This document shows positions 8,507-15,343 of a stretch of 41,977 nucleotides of DNA, piece after piece (the first letter of the stretch is position 1; every line of letters starts with the position of its first letter). Under the pieces are notes generated by a model. It made no database searches. It was given only the letters and a program-made list of their open reading frames with translations, and was not told the DNA's origin. The stretch is taken from NCBI GenBank assembly GCA_937929895.1, contig CALFUO010000099.1, forward strand, positions 1 through 41,977. The letters run 5' to 3'. Position numbers and translations under genes: made by a program. This DNA is from an uncultured Aquimarina sp. Its GTDB lineage: Bacteria > Bacteroidota > Bacteroidia > Flavobacteriales > Flavobacteriaceae.

Positions 8507-8529
8507 TATATTTGATCACGGATCAAATA
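8507..8529 (+). promoter_or_regulatory. Minus-7 box overlapped by a 21-bp perfect dyad (operator candidate)
   Basis: TATATTTG (8507-8514) fits the TAnnTTTG box. TATTTGATC (8509-8517) and GATCAAATA (8521-8529) are perfect inverted arms around ACG, overlapping that box and ending 11 nt before the ATG at 8540. The inner TTGAT-N5-ATCAA resembles CRP/FNR-type sites (FNR uses N4), but no regulator can be named. Confidence 0.5.
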
Positions 8530-8539
8530 AATAGTCACG

Positions 8540-9400
8540 ATGAAGGCACTTCTACTTTTAACCTCTCTTATTATTACCTTTACAACCTATGCCAAAAAAA
8601 TAGACTTTAATACTAATTTTTGGCAATCTTACATTTCGACAGTAGATGCAATCGGAAAACAAGAAATTAATTTACAACAACTTCCGATTCAAATTCTTAA
8701 AGTTAGAAAAGGGAAAGATGTCATACAATCCGTAAACAAACAACTTGTTCTTTTTTCAGAAAACTTTAAAACTACAGAAAATTTCGCATCAAACTTAAAA
8801 TCGTCAGAAATCAATAAGATTCTAAAAAACACCTCTAAATCGTTTGAATCTCTAAGAAGGTTAAGTACAAAATCAACAGTTAAGATTCGTAAAATATTAC
8901 ACCTAAGAGACCTAATCATAGTAAACCTAACATCGTTAAATAAACAAATTAAAAGAGAGGTAATTCGTGGCTTACCTAATATATATATCGATGAATATCA
9001 CTTAGTTTCTAAAATAGAGGAAAACATAGCACAAATTAATCATCAAATTTCGACTCTTCAATCTTACGAACTTCAATCGGAACTGAACAATTTTGATTAT
9101 AATAATATTGGAAATAAAGAAAATATTATATCCGAAATTAATCAGAGTATCAACTTTTTGATTTTAAATAATCTCGATGATTTATCTATCGATCAAACCT
9201 TAACAACAATTATACACCTAACTAATTACATTTTTAGAGAAGAAAATACGGATATAAAAAATATAACTAAGGATATCTCTTTACTCTTTGAAGGATTAAA
9301 AGATAGATCCATACTTTCTATAAGTACCAATGAAAAGTTTAGAGATCATTTTGTTTTTGACAACTTTTCTGATTCTAATTTTAATACCCCTAAAAGCTAA
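8540..9400 (+). CDS. Secreted helical protein of unknown function, paralog A
   Basis: This 286-residue protein has an N-terminal signal peptide (residues 1 to about 18, ending TYAKK). The rest is predicted to be almost wholly alpha-helical, rich in Lys, Asn, Ile and Leu, with coiled-coil-like stretches and no cysteine or recognised motif. It is a diverged paralog of the protein at 10786-11574: VDAIGKQEINLQQLPIQIL matches VETIGLSQIHLQEIPIIYI near the N-terminus, and KDISLLFEGLKD matches TDISLIFENIRD near the C-terminus. I do not recognise the family. It is probably periplasmic. Its upstream dyad suggests individual regulation. Confidence 0.75.
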   Translation: MKALLLLTSLIITFTTYAKKIDFNTNFWQSYISTVDAIGKQEINLQQLPIQILKVRKGKDVIQSVNKQLVLFSENFKTTENFASNLKSSEINKILKNTSKSFESLRRLSTKSTVKIRKILHLRDLIIVNLTSLNKQIKREVIRGLPNIYIDEYHLVSKIEENIAQINHQISTLQSYELQSELNNFDYNNIGNKENIISEINQSINFLILNNLDDLSIDQTLTTIIHLTNYIFREENTDIKNITKDISLLFEGLKDRSILSISTNEKFRDHFVFDNFSDSNFNTPKS

Positions 9401-9424
9401 CTAATAGTTAGTTTAAACGGTGAT

Positions 9425-9600
9425 TATATGAAAAGTAGCGCTGAAAAAATGCCATAATTTTCGGATATTATACAAGCCGAATTTTTAAATTTCACTAATT
9501 ATTTTATTTTTTTATAATTTGTCAAATTTAAAAATTTGGCGATTTCCAAAAAATGTCCCAAACCCTTGTGTTAGCAACGACTTGAGCTATTTTTCATATA
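9425..9600 (-). repeat. Folded attC-like element downstream of the hydrolase
   Basis: Two nested stems are seen. Outer arms 9425-9439 and 9586-9600 pair over 15 bp with one G-U. Inner arms 9476-9492 and 9524-9540 pair over 17 bp with one G-U. The rest is AT-rich. Together with the TACTGGCAAC core at 9605-9614 this makes a hairpin about 190 nt long, similar in plan to integron attC sites of large size. Confidence 0.65.
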
Positions 9601-9602
9601 CA

Positions 9603-9614
9603 TTGTTGCCAGTA
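9603..9614. repeat. Left copy of 12-bp inverted repeat bounding the cassette
   Basis: TTGTTGCCAGTA here is the exact reverse complement of TACTGGCAACAA at 10561-10572. The two copies flank the hydrolase gene closely, 6 nt beyond the stop codon and 45 nt before the start codon. Confidence 0.8.
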
Positions 9615-9619
9615 GTTTT

Positions 9620-10516
9620 TTACTCAAAACATCGTTTAAAAAAATCGATTAAAGGCAAGGTTATCGTTGTTTCTCCTTGATTTCCTATAGCATTATTAAT
9701 TCCATTGTGGTTGTATTGGCTCCCATTCACTTGATAAGTCTCTACATTGTTATCATTCAATTCTTGTATGAATATATTAGCAATTTCAATTCGGGATTTA
9801 GAGCCACGTTTAGCTATAAAAAATTTAGGGTTGTCTATATTGTTCTCTACATTGAATAAAGGGGAAGCATCAATATTTTCCTGCTCATCAGTCCCAAATG
9901 CGTTTATATATATTTGACTGCCTTCTAAAACTTTTTCTCTTACGTTATAACCTTCCGTATCAATTGTAGCAACGCCTTTGATATTAGAAAGACTATAACC
10001 AGTTTGTTCTATAAAAGTTTTATTAGTCCCTATAAGAGAGATGAGATGCGCACCAGCACTATGTCCTAAAAGTGCTATTTTTTCTTGATTTCCGCCATAT
10101 TGCTCAATATTATCTAATACCCATTTAATAGCATCAGCAACATCAATATTATGAATTGGGTATTTAATTCGGTCTGGTTCTGATTGGCCTGGAAGCGGAC
10201 TCAATCTATAATTTACGCTAACAAAAACATAATTTAGACTTTCAAATAAGTTGATTTTGTTATTAAGGTTGTTCGCTTTGTCCCCAATACACCAACCACC
10301 GCCGTGAACGTAGATGACAACTGGTTTTTTTAAATCCGTATCATTCCGATAATAAATATCTAAACTTAAAAGGTTTTCGTCTGTATTCGAAACAGTTTTA
10401 TATTGTTGTGTCGTCATTAATTGCTCAAAATCAGAGGACTTATTCGTTTCTATATTTTCTTGGCTTTCACAACTTATAAATACAATAGCTAATAGTATTA
10501 AAATTCTAAATTTCAT
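9620..10516 (-). CDS. Lipoprotein alpha/beta-hydrolase (BD-FAE / esterase-like)
   Basis: This 298-residue protein has a lipoprotein signal peptide, with Cys16 in VFISCESQ as the likely lipidated residue. It has HGGGW (71-75) as the oxyanion-hole motif, the nucleophile elbow GHSAG (Ser153), and a late histidine in QYNHNGINNAIG about 30 residues from the end. This matches the HSL / BD-FAE branch of carboxylesterases, acting on acetyl, feruloyl or other esters. A substrate cannot be assigned. It is the only gene of the cassette-like unit, runs against both neighbours, and sits between two paralogs, which argues for insertion. Confidence 0.85.
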   Translation of the reverse strand: MKFRILILLAIVFISCESQENIETNKSSDFEQLMTTQQYKTVSNTDENLLSLDIYYRNDTDLKKPVVIYVHGGGWCIGDKANNLNNKINLFESLNYVFVSVNYRLSPLPGQSEPDRIKYPIHNIDVADAIKWVLDNIEQYGGNQEKIALLGHSAGAHLISLIGTNKTFIEQTGYSLSNIKGVATIDTEGYNVREKVLEGSQIYINAFGTDEQENIDASPLFNVENNIDNPKFFIAKRGSKSRIEIANIFIQELNDNNVETYQVNGSQYNHNGINNAIGNQGETTITLPLIDFFKRCFE

Positions 10517-10560
10517 TTTATTCTTTTAGACTTGAACTTTACAATAAGGTTTAATTGAAT

Positions 10561-10572
10561 TACTGGCAACAA
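10561..10572. repeat. Right copy of 12-bp inverted repeat bounding the cassette
   Basis: TACTGGCAACAA is the exact reverse complement of 9603-9614. In the cassette model the recombination point lies inside it, between 10569 and 10570. Confidence 0.8.
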
Positions 10573-10766
10573 AGAATTATAATACACTTATAGCTATTTC
10601 ATTTGAGAGATTTAATTAAGTATCCTACATTCAACTTCACAAACTAATTAAATAGTTACCTCCAACAAGAACACATGTCTTTTGTCGTCAAAAACATGCG
10701 ATACATCGATTTTTAACACATCTTAATAAATTAAAATAACATTCTGATTTACAGATTATTAACTTT

Positions 10767-10778
10767 ATGTTATAACAT
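10767..10778. promoter_or_regulatory. 12-bp palindrome before paralog B
   Basis: ATGTTATAACAT is a perfect palindrome 7 nt upstream of the ATG at 10786. Its place in the leader or promoter makes it an operator candidate. The rest of the 10570-10785 gap is AT-rich, with one imperfect hairpin at about 10674-10698. Confidence 0.3.
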
Positions 10779-10785
10779 CTAGAAT

Positions 10786-11574
10786 ATGAAGAAAATTTAT
10801 TTTACCCCCATACTTATTTTAGCCTACATCTTTTCCTTCGGGAAAGAAATTAATAGTCCTTCAGATGAATTCGTTGAAACAATTGGATTATCTCAGATAC
10901 ATCTTCAGGAAATTCCAATTATATATATCAATATGTTGGATGGAAAAGAAAGTTTAAATACCATTGAACAAGAATTTATTCTTATAGAAAAGAACCTGTC
11001 TTCCTTAAAAAAGATTATAACGCAAACAGGTAATAAATGTTTGAAGCAGCAGCTAAAAAATATTACAACTTCCATTAAAAAATTTAAAAAGTTAACGACA
11101 CTTTCCAGCTCCAATAATTTTAATACTATTAATAAGCAACAAATGCTTATTCAATTCCGTCTAAACAATATCTATGAAGAGCTAGACTTTGAATTTACAA
11201 AACTTGAAAAAAATGCATTTGAGGATACTATGAAAACTAACATCTTTATAGCCAACAACCAAATCTTGAATCTAAAGAAGTATAGGTTCAATCAAAAAAT
11301 GTTTGACATCACACAAAATCCCGATTATTTGATAAGTAATAGAGACATACTTAACGAGCTGAATACAGCGATAGACAAACTTATTATACACAATACACAT
11401 AATTTGGATTACGATATTAAACTAACATCTTTGATCACTTTAGTGAATTATATGCAGTACAATGAGTCACATATGACTACTATAGTTACTGATATTTCAT
11501 TGATTTTTGAAAATATTAGAGATAGCTATATAGAGGTACGTAATCAAAAAAGTTCATTCTATAGTTATAATTAA
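10786..11574 (+). CDS. Secreted helical protein of unknown function, paralog B
   Basis: The 262-residue protein has a signal peptide (residues 1 to about 19, FSFGKE). The remainder is helical and Lys/Asn/Ile-rich, with one cysteine in NKCLKQQ. It shares its plan with the 286-residue protein at 8540-9400: an N-terminal IHLQEIP block, a central coiled region, an ILNELNTAIDKLIIHN block and a C-terminal VTDISLIFENIRD block, with overall identity low by eye. The pair probably arose by tandem duplication and was then separated by the hydrolase unit. No family is recognised. It is followed after 37 nt by a DUF937 gene. Confidence 0.72.
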   Translation: MKKIYFTPILILAYIFSFGKEINSPSDEFVETIGLSQIHLQEIPIIYINMLDGKESLNTIEQEFILIEKNLSSLKKIITQTGNKCLKQQLKNITTSIKKFKKLTTLSSSNNFNTINKQQMLIQFRLNNIYEELDFEFTKLEKNAFEDTMKTNIFIANNQILNLKKYRFNQKMFDITQNPDYLISNRDILNELNTAIDKLIIHNTHNLDYDIKLTSLITLVNYMQYNESHMTTIVTDISLIFENIRDSYIEVRNQKSSFYSYN

Positions 11575-11611
11575 AATCGTATCTTTAATCGAACACAAAT
11601 TTTTATTTAAC

Positions 11612-12250
11612 ATGACAGGAATCTTAGACTTATTAAATGGTCCTTTAGGACAGCAAATTATTAGTGGAGTTAGCCAACAATCTGGTCAATCAGCAGACAA
11701 AACTAGTGGCTTATTACAAATGGCTCTTCCTGTTTTAATGGGAGCAATGAAAAAGAATGCCGCAACACCAGAGGGTGCACAAGGGCTTTTAGGAGCATTA
11801 GATAAGCACCAACAAGGTGGTATTTTAGAAAATTTAGGCGGATTATTTAACGGTGGTGTAGATCAATCTGTACAACAAGATGGAGATAATATCTTAGGAC
11901 ATATTTTAGGATCTAAAAGATCCCAGGTAGAAGGTGCATTAAGTCAACAATCTGGTATCGATGCGGGTTCTGTGGGTAATATATTAAAAGTAGCTGCCCC
12001 TATCCTTATGGGCGTTTTAGGGCAGCAAAAGCAACAACAGGGTATTTCTGATGCAAATGGTATAGGAAGCTTATTAGGGGGTTTACTAGGAGGGTCGTCT
12101 CAAAACTCTGGAGCATCTTCTATATTAACTTCTATTTTAGATGCAGATGGCGATGGTAGTATCATGGATGATGTTGCTAATATAGCTTTAGGTGGTAAGA
12201 AAAAAGGTGGTTTAGGAGGTTTACTAGGCGGTCTTTTCGGAGGTAAATAG
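11612..12250 (+). CDS. DUF937 domain protein with EF-hand-like loop
   Basis: This 212-residue Gly/Gln/Leu-rich protein shows the DUF937 pattern: ILDLLNGPLGQQIISGVSQQSG at the N-terminus, LLQMALPVLMGAMKKN near residues 35-50, and a second related block (VEGALSQQSGIDAGSVGNILKVAAPILMGVLGQQ, about 106-139), so the domain looks internally repeated. Near residue 177 it has DADGDGSIMDDV, matching the DxDxDGxIxxxE/D calcium loop. The C-terminus is a run of GGLLGG units. The function is unknown in the family. It has no signal peptide and ends at a strong terminator. Confidence 0.85.
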   Translation: MTGILDLLNGPLGQQIISGVSQQSGQSADKTSGLLQMALPVLMGAMKKNAATPEGAQGLLGALDKHQQGGILENLGGLFNGGVDQSVQQDGDNILGHILGSKRSQVEGALSQQSGIDAGSVGNILKVAAPILMGVLGQQKQQQGISDANGIGSLLGGLLGGSSQNSGASSILTSILDADGDGSIMDDVANIALGGKKKGGLGGLLGGLFGGK

Positions 12251-12272
12251 GTCTATATTTATTATATAATTT

Positions 12273-12309
12273 AAAAAAGTCGGTATTCTTAAAGATTACC
12301 GACTTTTTT
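12273..12309. terminator. Rho-independent terminator after the DUF937 gene
   Basis: AAAAAAGTCGGTA (12273-12285) pairs perfectly with TACCGACTTTTTT (12297-12309) around an 11-nt loop. It works in either direction by sequence and separates two plus-strand genes. Confidence 0.9.
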
Positions 12310-12350
12310 ATGAAATTAATTATCTTTAAACATAACTAAAATCGACATAA

Positions 12351-12728
12351 ATGTTTGGACTTATTTTTAACATCGCTGCCATATGTGCAGGTTTACTACT
12401 AGCTACTTCCCTACTCGATAAATGGGATGGAGATAAAGACATTTTCAATAAAGCTGCTAAGTTTTTATTGCCCTATAATACGATTATCGGAGGAGTAATT
12501 TTTGCACTAGGAGTACTTGGGCTTTTTAGCAGAGGGTGTTTTGTACACAATAGCATTGCTGTCTGTGCTGGGCTACTTTTAATTACTGATATTCTAGGTA
12601 AAACTCCACTTGTCGGGCAATTACTAGTTAAAGCCTCTAAGGCTTTGATACCTTTTAAAGTGATTGTTGGTATAGGTGTTCTAGCTGTTGGGCTTACTCG
12701 TTTCTTTGGTATGGGATTACTTTGTTAA
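12351..12728 (+). CDS. Small membrane protein with two duplicated halves
   Basis: The 125-residue protein has four hydrophobic segments. The halves are clearly related: NIAAICAGLLLATSLL then FLLPYNTIIGGVIFALGVLGLF (residues 6-59), and NSIAVCAGLLLITDIL then ALIPFKVIVGIGVLAVGLTRFF (67-119). Each unit is two helices with a shared (I/V)CAGLLL motif. It ends GMGLLC. I do not recognise a named function; the repeat suggests a pseudo-symmetric four-helix membrane unit. It has its own leader after the preceding terminator, with a near-consensus TATCTTTA box at about 12322. Confidence 0.7.
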   Translation: MFGLIFNIAAICAGLLLATSLLDKWDGDKDIFNKAAKFLLPYNTIIGGVIFALGVLGLFSRGCFVHNSIAVCAGLLLITDILGKTPLVGQLLVKASKALIPFKVIVGIGVLAVGLTRFFGMGLLC

Positions 12729-12845
12729 GTATTTATGTACACTTAAAGCAAATAGGCAATTTAGTTTTCGTGATTTCACAAATCTTAGTTAATTCACTTG
12801 TTTATTTATGTATATTAAACACTACACATTGCTTATCTAATACCT

Positions 12846-13005
12846 ATTCAATTCGAAAATAATATGATCGTTAAAACAGCCCTCTTTTCTGTTATTTCTT
12901 CATTATAAAACTTGACAATGATTAATGCTATTCTAAAATTTTATGGCTCGAAATAGCGAAAATACTTTCTATTTTTATTATAATCATATTATTTTCAAAT
13001 TGAAT
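12846..13005. repeat. 160-bp element with 23-bp terminal inverted repeats
   Basis: Arms 12846-12868 and 12983-13005 are complementary at 22 of 23 positions. The interior has a further GCTATT/AATAGC pair (about 12927-12957). It encodes nothing obvious. Size and terminal inverted repeats fit a MITE-like or other palindromic intergenic element; no target duplication is clear. Confidence 0.65.
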
Positions 13006-13645
13006 TATAACCGATCGTGACTTCTATTGATTGAGATCTATTTATAATTTTTCGATGATTAAAATTATGTTTAACCTACATAATGATTGTAAATTTAAAT
13101 CGTATTGTATCAACTCAAAAAGCTATGGAGAGTCACTTTTTTTAAAACTACTGTCACACCTAGCTGGGTGATAAAGAAAGGAAGAATACCACTCTCCAAA
13201 AACTTCAATCATCTCTTATTATATTGTAAATTAATTATTGGTGGAGACTCTTAAACAATGGTAACAATGTATAAGAAAACATAGGGCCTTTAGATTTAAT
13301 TTAAAGGTCTGTATTTGCTTATAAAATCAACAACGATAGAATTTGACATTTATAAAAAAAATAAAAGCAAAATATCTATATTTGGCTAAATACCGATCGA
13401 AATATATCGTTTATCACCCGTCCTAAGTTCTATTACATTTATTGACAAATAAACTAAGATCATAAAGTAGTATAAATACTTTCAATATCCAAAAGTTCCC
13501 AACCTCTCGAAGAATAAATGAAATAGCAGAAAAACACAATCAAAACAGTGACTATATGACGCGAGGTAGCAATCACTAAATACCAAATAATACTCTAAAA
13601 AATGGTATTATTCTCCCCCCGACTCTTCTTAAAAAAGAGGAAACA

Positions 13646-13717
13646 ATGAAAGTACAACAAAACTTATTAAACCTGAATAATGCATTTATTACGTTAGATT
13701 CTATAAAAAAATACTAG
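13646..13717 (+). CDS. Possible 23-codon peptide gene or truncated remnant
   Basis: ATG at 13646 follows a purine-rich AGAGGAAACA. The frame encodes MKVQQNLLNLNNAFITLDSI then KKY. Its stop TAG is made by the first bases of the dispersed repeat copy at 13714-13730, so it may be the start of a longer gene cut short by the repeat. There is no homology that I can recognise. Confidence 0.2.
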   Translation: MKVQQNLLNLNNAFITLDSIKKY

Positions 13718-13730
13718 TATCCGAAAGTTT
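13714..13730 (+). repeat. Dispersed repeat copy R1
   Basis: CTAGTATCCGAAAGTTT is identical to 16252-16268 and closely related to 13890-13935 (inverted) and 41932-41977. Here it runs into CGG, so CCGAAA-G-TTTCGG forms a 13-bp palindrome. Confidence 0.7.
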
Positions 13731-13889
13731 CGGATTTTAGAAAAATCAAAATTTTAAATAACTTGTTTTTAATGATTTAAAAGTCTTGAACGTCAAAATG
13801 CTGAGAAAAGATCTTTTCTAATATGAATTAAAAAGATCTAAATTAAAAACTTGTAACAACTTGATTTATAAAGTCGATTTTCTATTCTC

Positions 13890-13935
13890 TTTCAGTGAAA
13901 CAGTCTATATTTTAAAGTTTCGGATACTTGTGAAA
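13890..13935 (-). repeat. Dispersed repeat copy R2, 46 bp
   Basis: Read on the minus strand it matches 41932-41977 at 41 of 46 positions. Both copies contain TATAGAC-YG and end in the palindrome TTTCA-N-TGAAA. With R1 it makes an inverted pair bounding 13714-13935. Confidence 0.8.
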
Positions 13936-13972
13936 AAAAACATAAAATTTAATAGAAAATGATTTTAATAGC

Positions 13973-14004
13973 TACATTTGTACTGTAACAAAAATTATTA
14001 TAGT
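13973..14004 (+). promoter_or_regulatory. Rrf2 gene promoter box and operator B
   Basis: TACATTTG (13973-13980) fits TAnnTTTG. Directly after it, 13982-14004 resembles the 23-bp dyad found before the hydrolase gene: ACTGT at the left end, ATTAT and ATAGT at the right. It covers the expected transcription start, as expected for autorepression. Confidence 0.6.
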
Positions 14005-14016
14005 TAAATACATATT

Positions 14017-14427
14017 TTGGTAAAAAGTAAATTTTCTATATCTCTCCATATAATGACATTTCTGGCATATTACCCAGATAAATGGCATGCTTCTACTGAA
14101 ATTTCAAAAAGTCTGAATATCAACCCCGTTCTTGTTAGAAAAGAACTTAAAAGTTTAAAAGACCATAATTTAATAGAAAGTAAAGAAGGAAAAAATGGTG
14201 GGATACAATTAATGAGAAAAGCTGAAAATATTTATTTATCAGATATTTTTATCGCTGTTAAAGGCAGCAATCATTTATTAAATCTTTCTAATAATGTACC
14301 CGATGTTTCATGTAAAATTGGAGGACAAATAAATGAAAAACTACTCGTAATGTTTGATGATATGGATAATGCTATTACAAATACATTAAAAAATCAAACG
14401 CTTGAAGGATTTAAAAATCAATTTTAG
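14017..14427 (+). CDS. Rrf2-family transcriptional regulator
   Basis: The 136-residue protein has the Rrf2 winged helix: KFSISLHIMTFLAYY (residues 5-19), then HASTEISKSLNINPVLVRKELKSLKDHNLIESKEGKNGGIQL (about 24-65). The single cysteine in VSCKIGGQI shows it lacks the three-Cys cluster motif of IscR/NsrR. It resembles YwnA/CymR-like members, which often repress adjacent oxidoreductases. The start is TTG; this is chosen because the family begins at this point and the next ATG would cut the first helix. The dyad motif at its own promoter and that of the next gene indicates it represses itself and the hydrolase-NmrA operon. Confidence 0.88.
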   Translation: MVKSKFSISLHIMTFLAYYPDKWHASTEISKSLNINPVLVRKELKSLKDHNLIESKEGKNGGIQLMRKAENIYLSDIFIAVKGSNHLLNLSNNVPDVSCKIGGQINEKLLVMFDDMDNAITNTLKNQTLEGFKNQF

Positions 14428-14442
14428 TTTTTTTTAAATTAA

Positions 14443-14465
14443 ACTGTAATAATTATTATAACAGT
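14443..14465 (+). promoter_or_regulatory. 23-bp operator dyad A before the hydrolase gene
   Basis: The arms ACTGTAATAAT and ATTATAACAGT match as inverted repeats at 10 of 11 positions around one central base. It ends 13 nt before the ATG at 14479. The shared pattern with 13982-14004 points to binding by the Rrf2 protein encoded between them. Confidence 0.7.
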
Positions 14466-14478
14466 AAATATTGAAATT

Positions 14479-15327
14479 ATGAATAAGTCTATTAAAATCA
14501 ATGATATCTCTATATTTTATAGAGAATCTGGTCAGAAGAACGAAGAAACTATTTTGTTTTTACACGGTAATCCGACCTCTTCTCATATGTATAAATCACT
14601 CATGGCTTCATTAGAAAATAACTATCATGTAATCGCACCAGATTACCCTGGTTATGGGTTTAGTGATAGTCCATCTACCAAAGAGTTCGAATATTCTTTT
14701 GAAAACATTAGCGTACTCATGGACAAATTTATTGATAAACTTAACCTAAATAAATTCTATTTATTTGTTCAAGACTATGGCGGTCCAATAGGATTTCGTA
14801 TTGCTACAAGAAGACCTGAATTAATTAAAGGGCTTATTATTCAAAATGCAAATATTTATGTTGAAGGTTTTGGTGAATGGGCTTTGGAAATAGGAGGTTA
14901 CATGCAAAACAATGATGTTGAAGCCATGAATAAATACAAAAAACATCTAACAACACTCGAAGGTCTTAGAGAACAATATGTGACGGGCTCTAAAGAAGCT
15001 AGTTTAATAGATCCTGCTTCTTATTTTTTAGATTATGCTTTTTTAAATCGCCCTGGTATAAAAGATATCTTTCTTACTCTTTTTGATGACTATGGTTCTA
15101 ATTTCGAAAAGTACGAAGAGTGGCAAAATTACCTTAAAACATATCAACCACCTACGCTAGTTGTTTGGGGTGAAAATGACAAATTCTTTAGCAGTCCAGG
15201 TGCAGAAGCTTATAAAAAAGACTTAAAAAATGTAGAGATACATCTTTTCGATGGTGGACACTTTATGCTAGAAGAGTATTACAAAGAAGTTGCCGTTTTA
15301 ACAGACCTATTTATCCAAAAAAATTAA
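14479..15327 (+). CDS. Alpha/beta-hydrolase, haloalkane dehalogenase / epoxide hydrolase type
   Basis: The 282-residue protein has the HGNPTSS oxyanion motif (29-35), APDYPGYGFSD (54-64), and an aspartate rather than serine nucleophile in VQDYGGPIG (Asp99). It has WGENDKF (Asp234) and DGGHFMLEE (His261). An Asp nucleophile is the mark of haloalkane dehalogenases, epoxide hydrolases and fluoroacetate dehalogenases. The substrate cannot be told without the halide-stabilising residues being mapped. It is cytoplasmic, with no signal peptide. It is first in a two-gene unit with the NmrA-like gene, 16 nt downstream, behind the Rrf2 operator. Confidence 0.85.
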   Translation: MNKSIKINDISIFYRESGQKNEETILFLHGNPTSSHMYKSLMASLENNYHVIAPDYPGYGFSDSPSTKEFEYSFENISVLMDKFIDKLNLNKFYLFVQDYGGPIGFRIATRRPELIKGLIIQNANIYVEGFGEWALEIGGYMQNNDVEAMNKYKKHLTTLEGLREQYVTGSKEASLIDPASYFLDYAFLNRPGIKDIFLTLFDDYGSNFEKYEEWQNYLKTYQPPTLVVWGENDKFFSSPGAEAYKKDLKNVEIHLFDGGHFMLEEYYKEVAVLTDLFIQKN

Positions 15328-15343
15328 TTTTAAAACAAGAAAT

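Larger units (their letters stand above)
9418..10569 (-). mobile_element. Integron-type gene cassette candidate carrying one hydrolase gene
   Basis: Read on the minus strand, the unit opens with TTGCCAGTA (10569-10561), contains the hydrolase, then has TACTGGCAAC (9614-9605), the 9425-9600 folded repeat and finally CACCG (9422-9418). If circularised, CACCG joins TTGCCAGTA and recreates GTTGCCAGTA, which is the exact complement of TACTGGCAAC after the gene. This is the R'/R'' logic of an attC cassette cut at G^TT. The unit sits between two paralogs in opposite orientation. No integrase gene is in the window, and the core GTTGCCA differs from classical GTTRRRY, so recombination by an integrase is inference. 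Confidence 0.55.
12729..14016. other. 1.29-kb stretch without a convincing gene, rich in palindromes
   Basis: No ORF over 60 codons with gene-like features is seen. The stretch holds a 160-bp element with 23-bp inverted ends (12846-13005), an imperfect fold closed by GGAGAGT (13127-13133) and ACTCTCC (13191-13197), a CCTTTA/TAAAGG hairpin near 13288-13310, a hairpin with AATACCA and TGGTATT arms near 13580-13609, one 23-codon ORF (13646-13717) and two copies of a dispersed repeat (13714-13730 and 13890-13935). The Rrf2 promoter lies at its right end. It looks like a repeat-laden accessory junction. Confidence 0.7.

Noticed and set aside
9418-10569. Simple IS or transposon ends for the hydrolase unit
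   Set aside because: The 12-bp inverted repeats alone would allow it, but there is no transposase and no clear target duplication, and the folded repeat is on one side only. The cassette model explains more.
12729-14016. CRISPR array or tRNA genes in the long gap
   Set aside because: No regularly spaced repeats and no cloverleaf or TTCGA-type T-loop. Repeats present are palindromic and irregularly placed.
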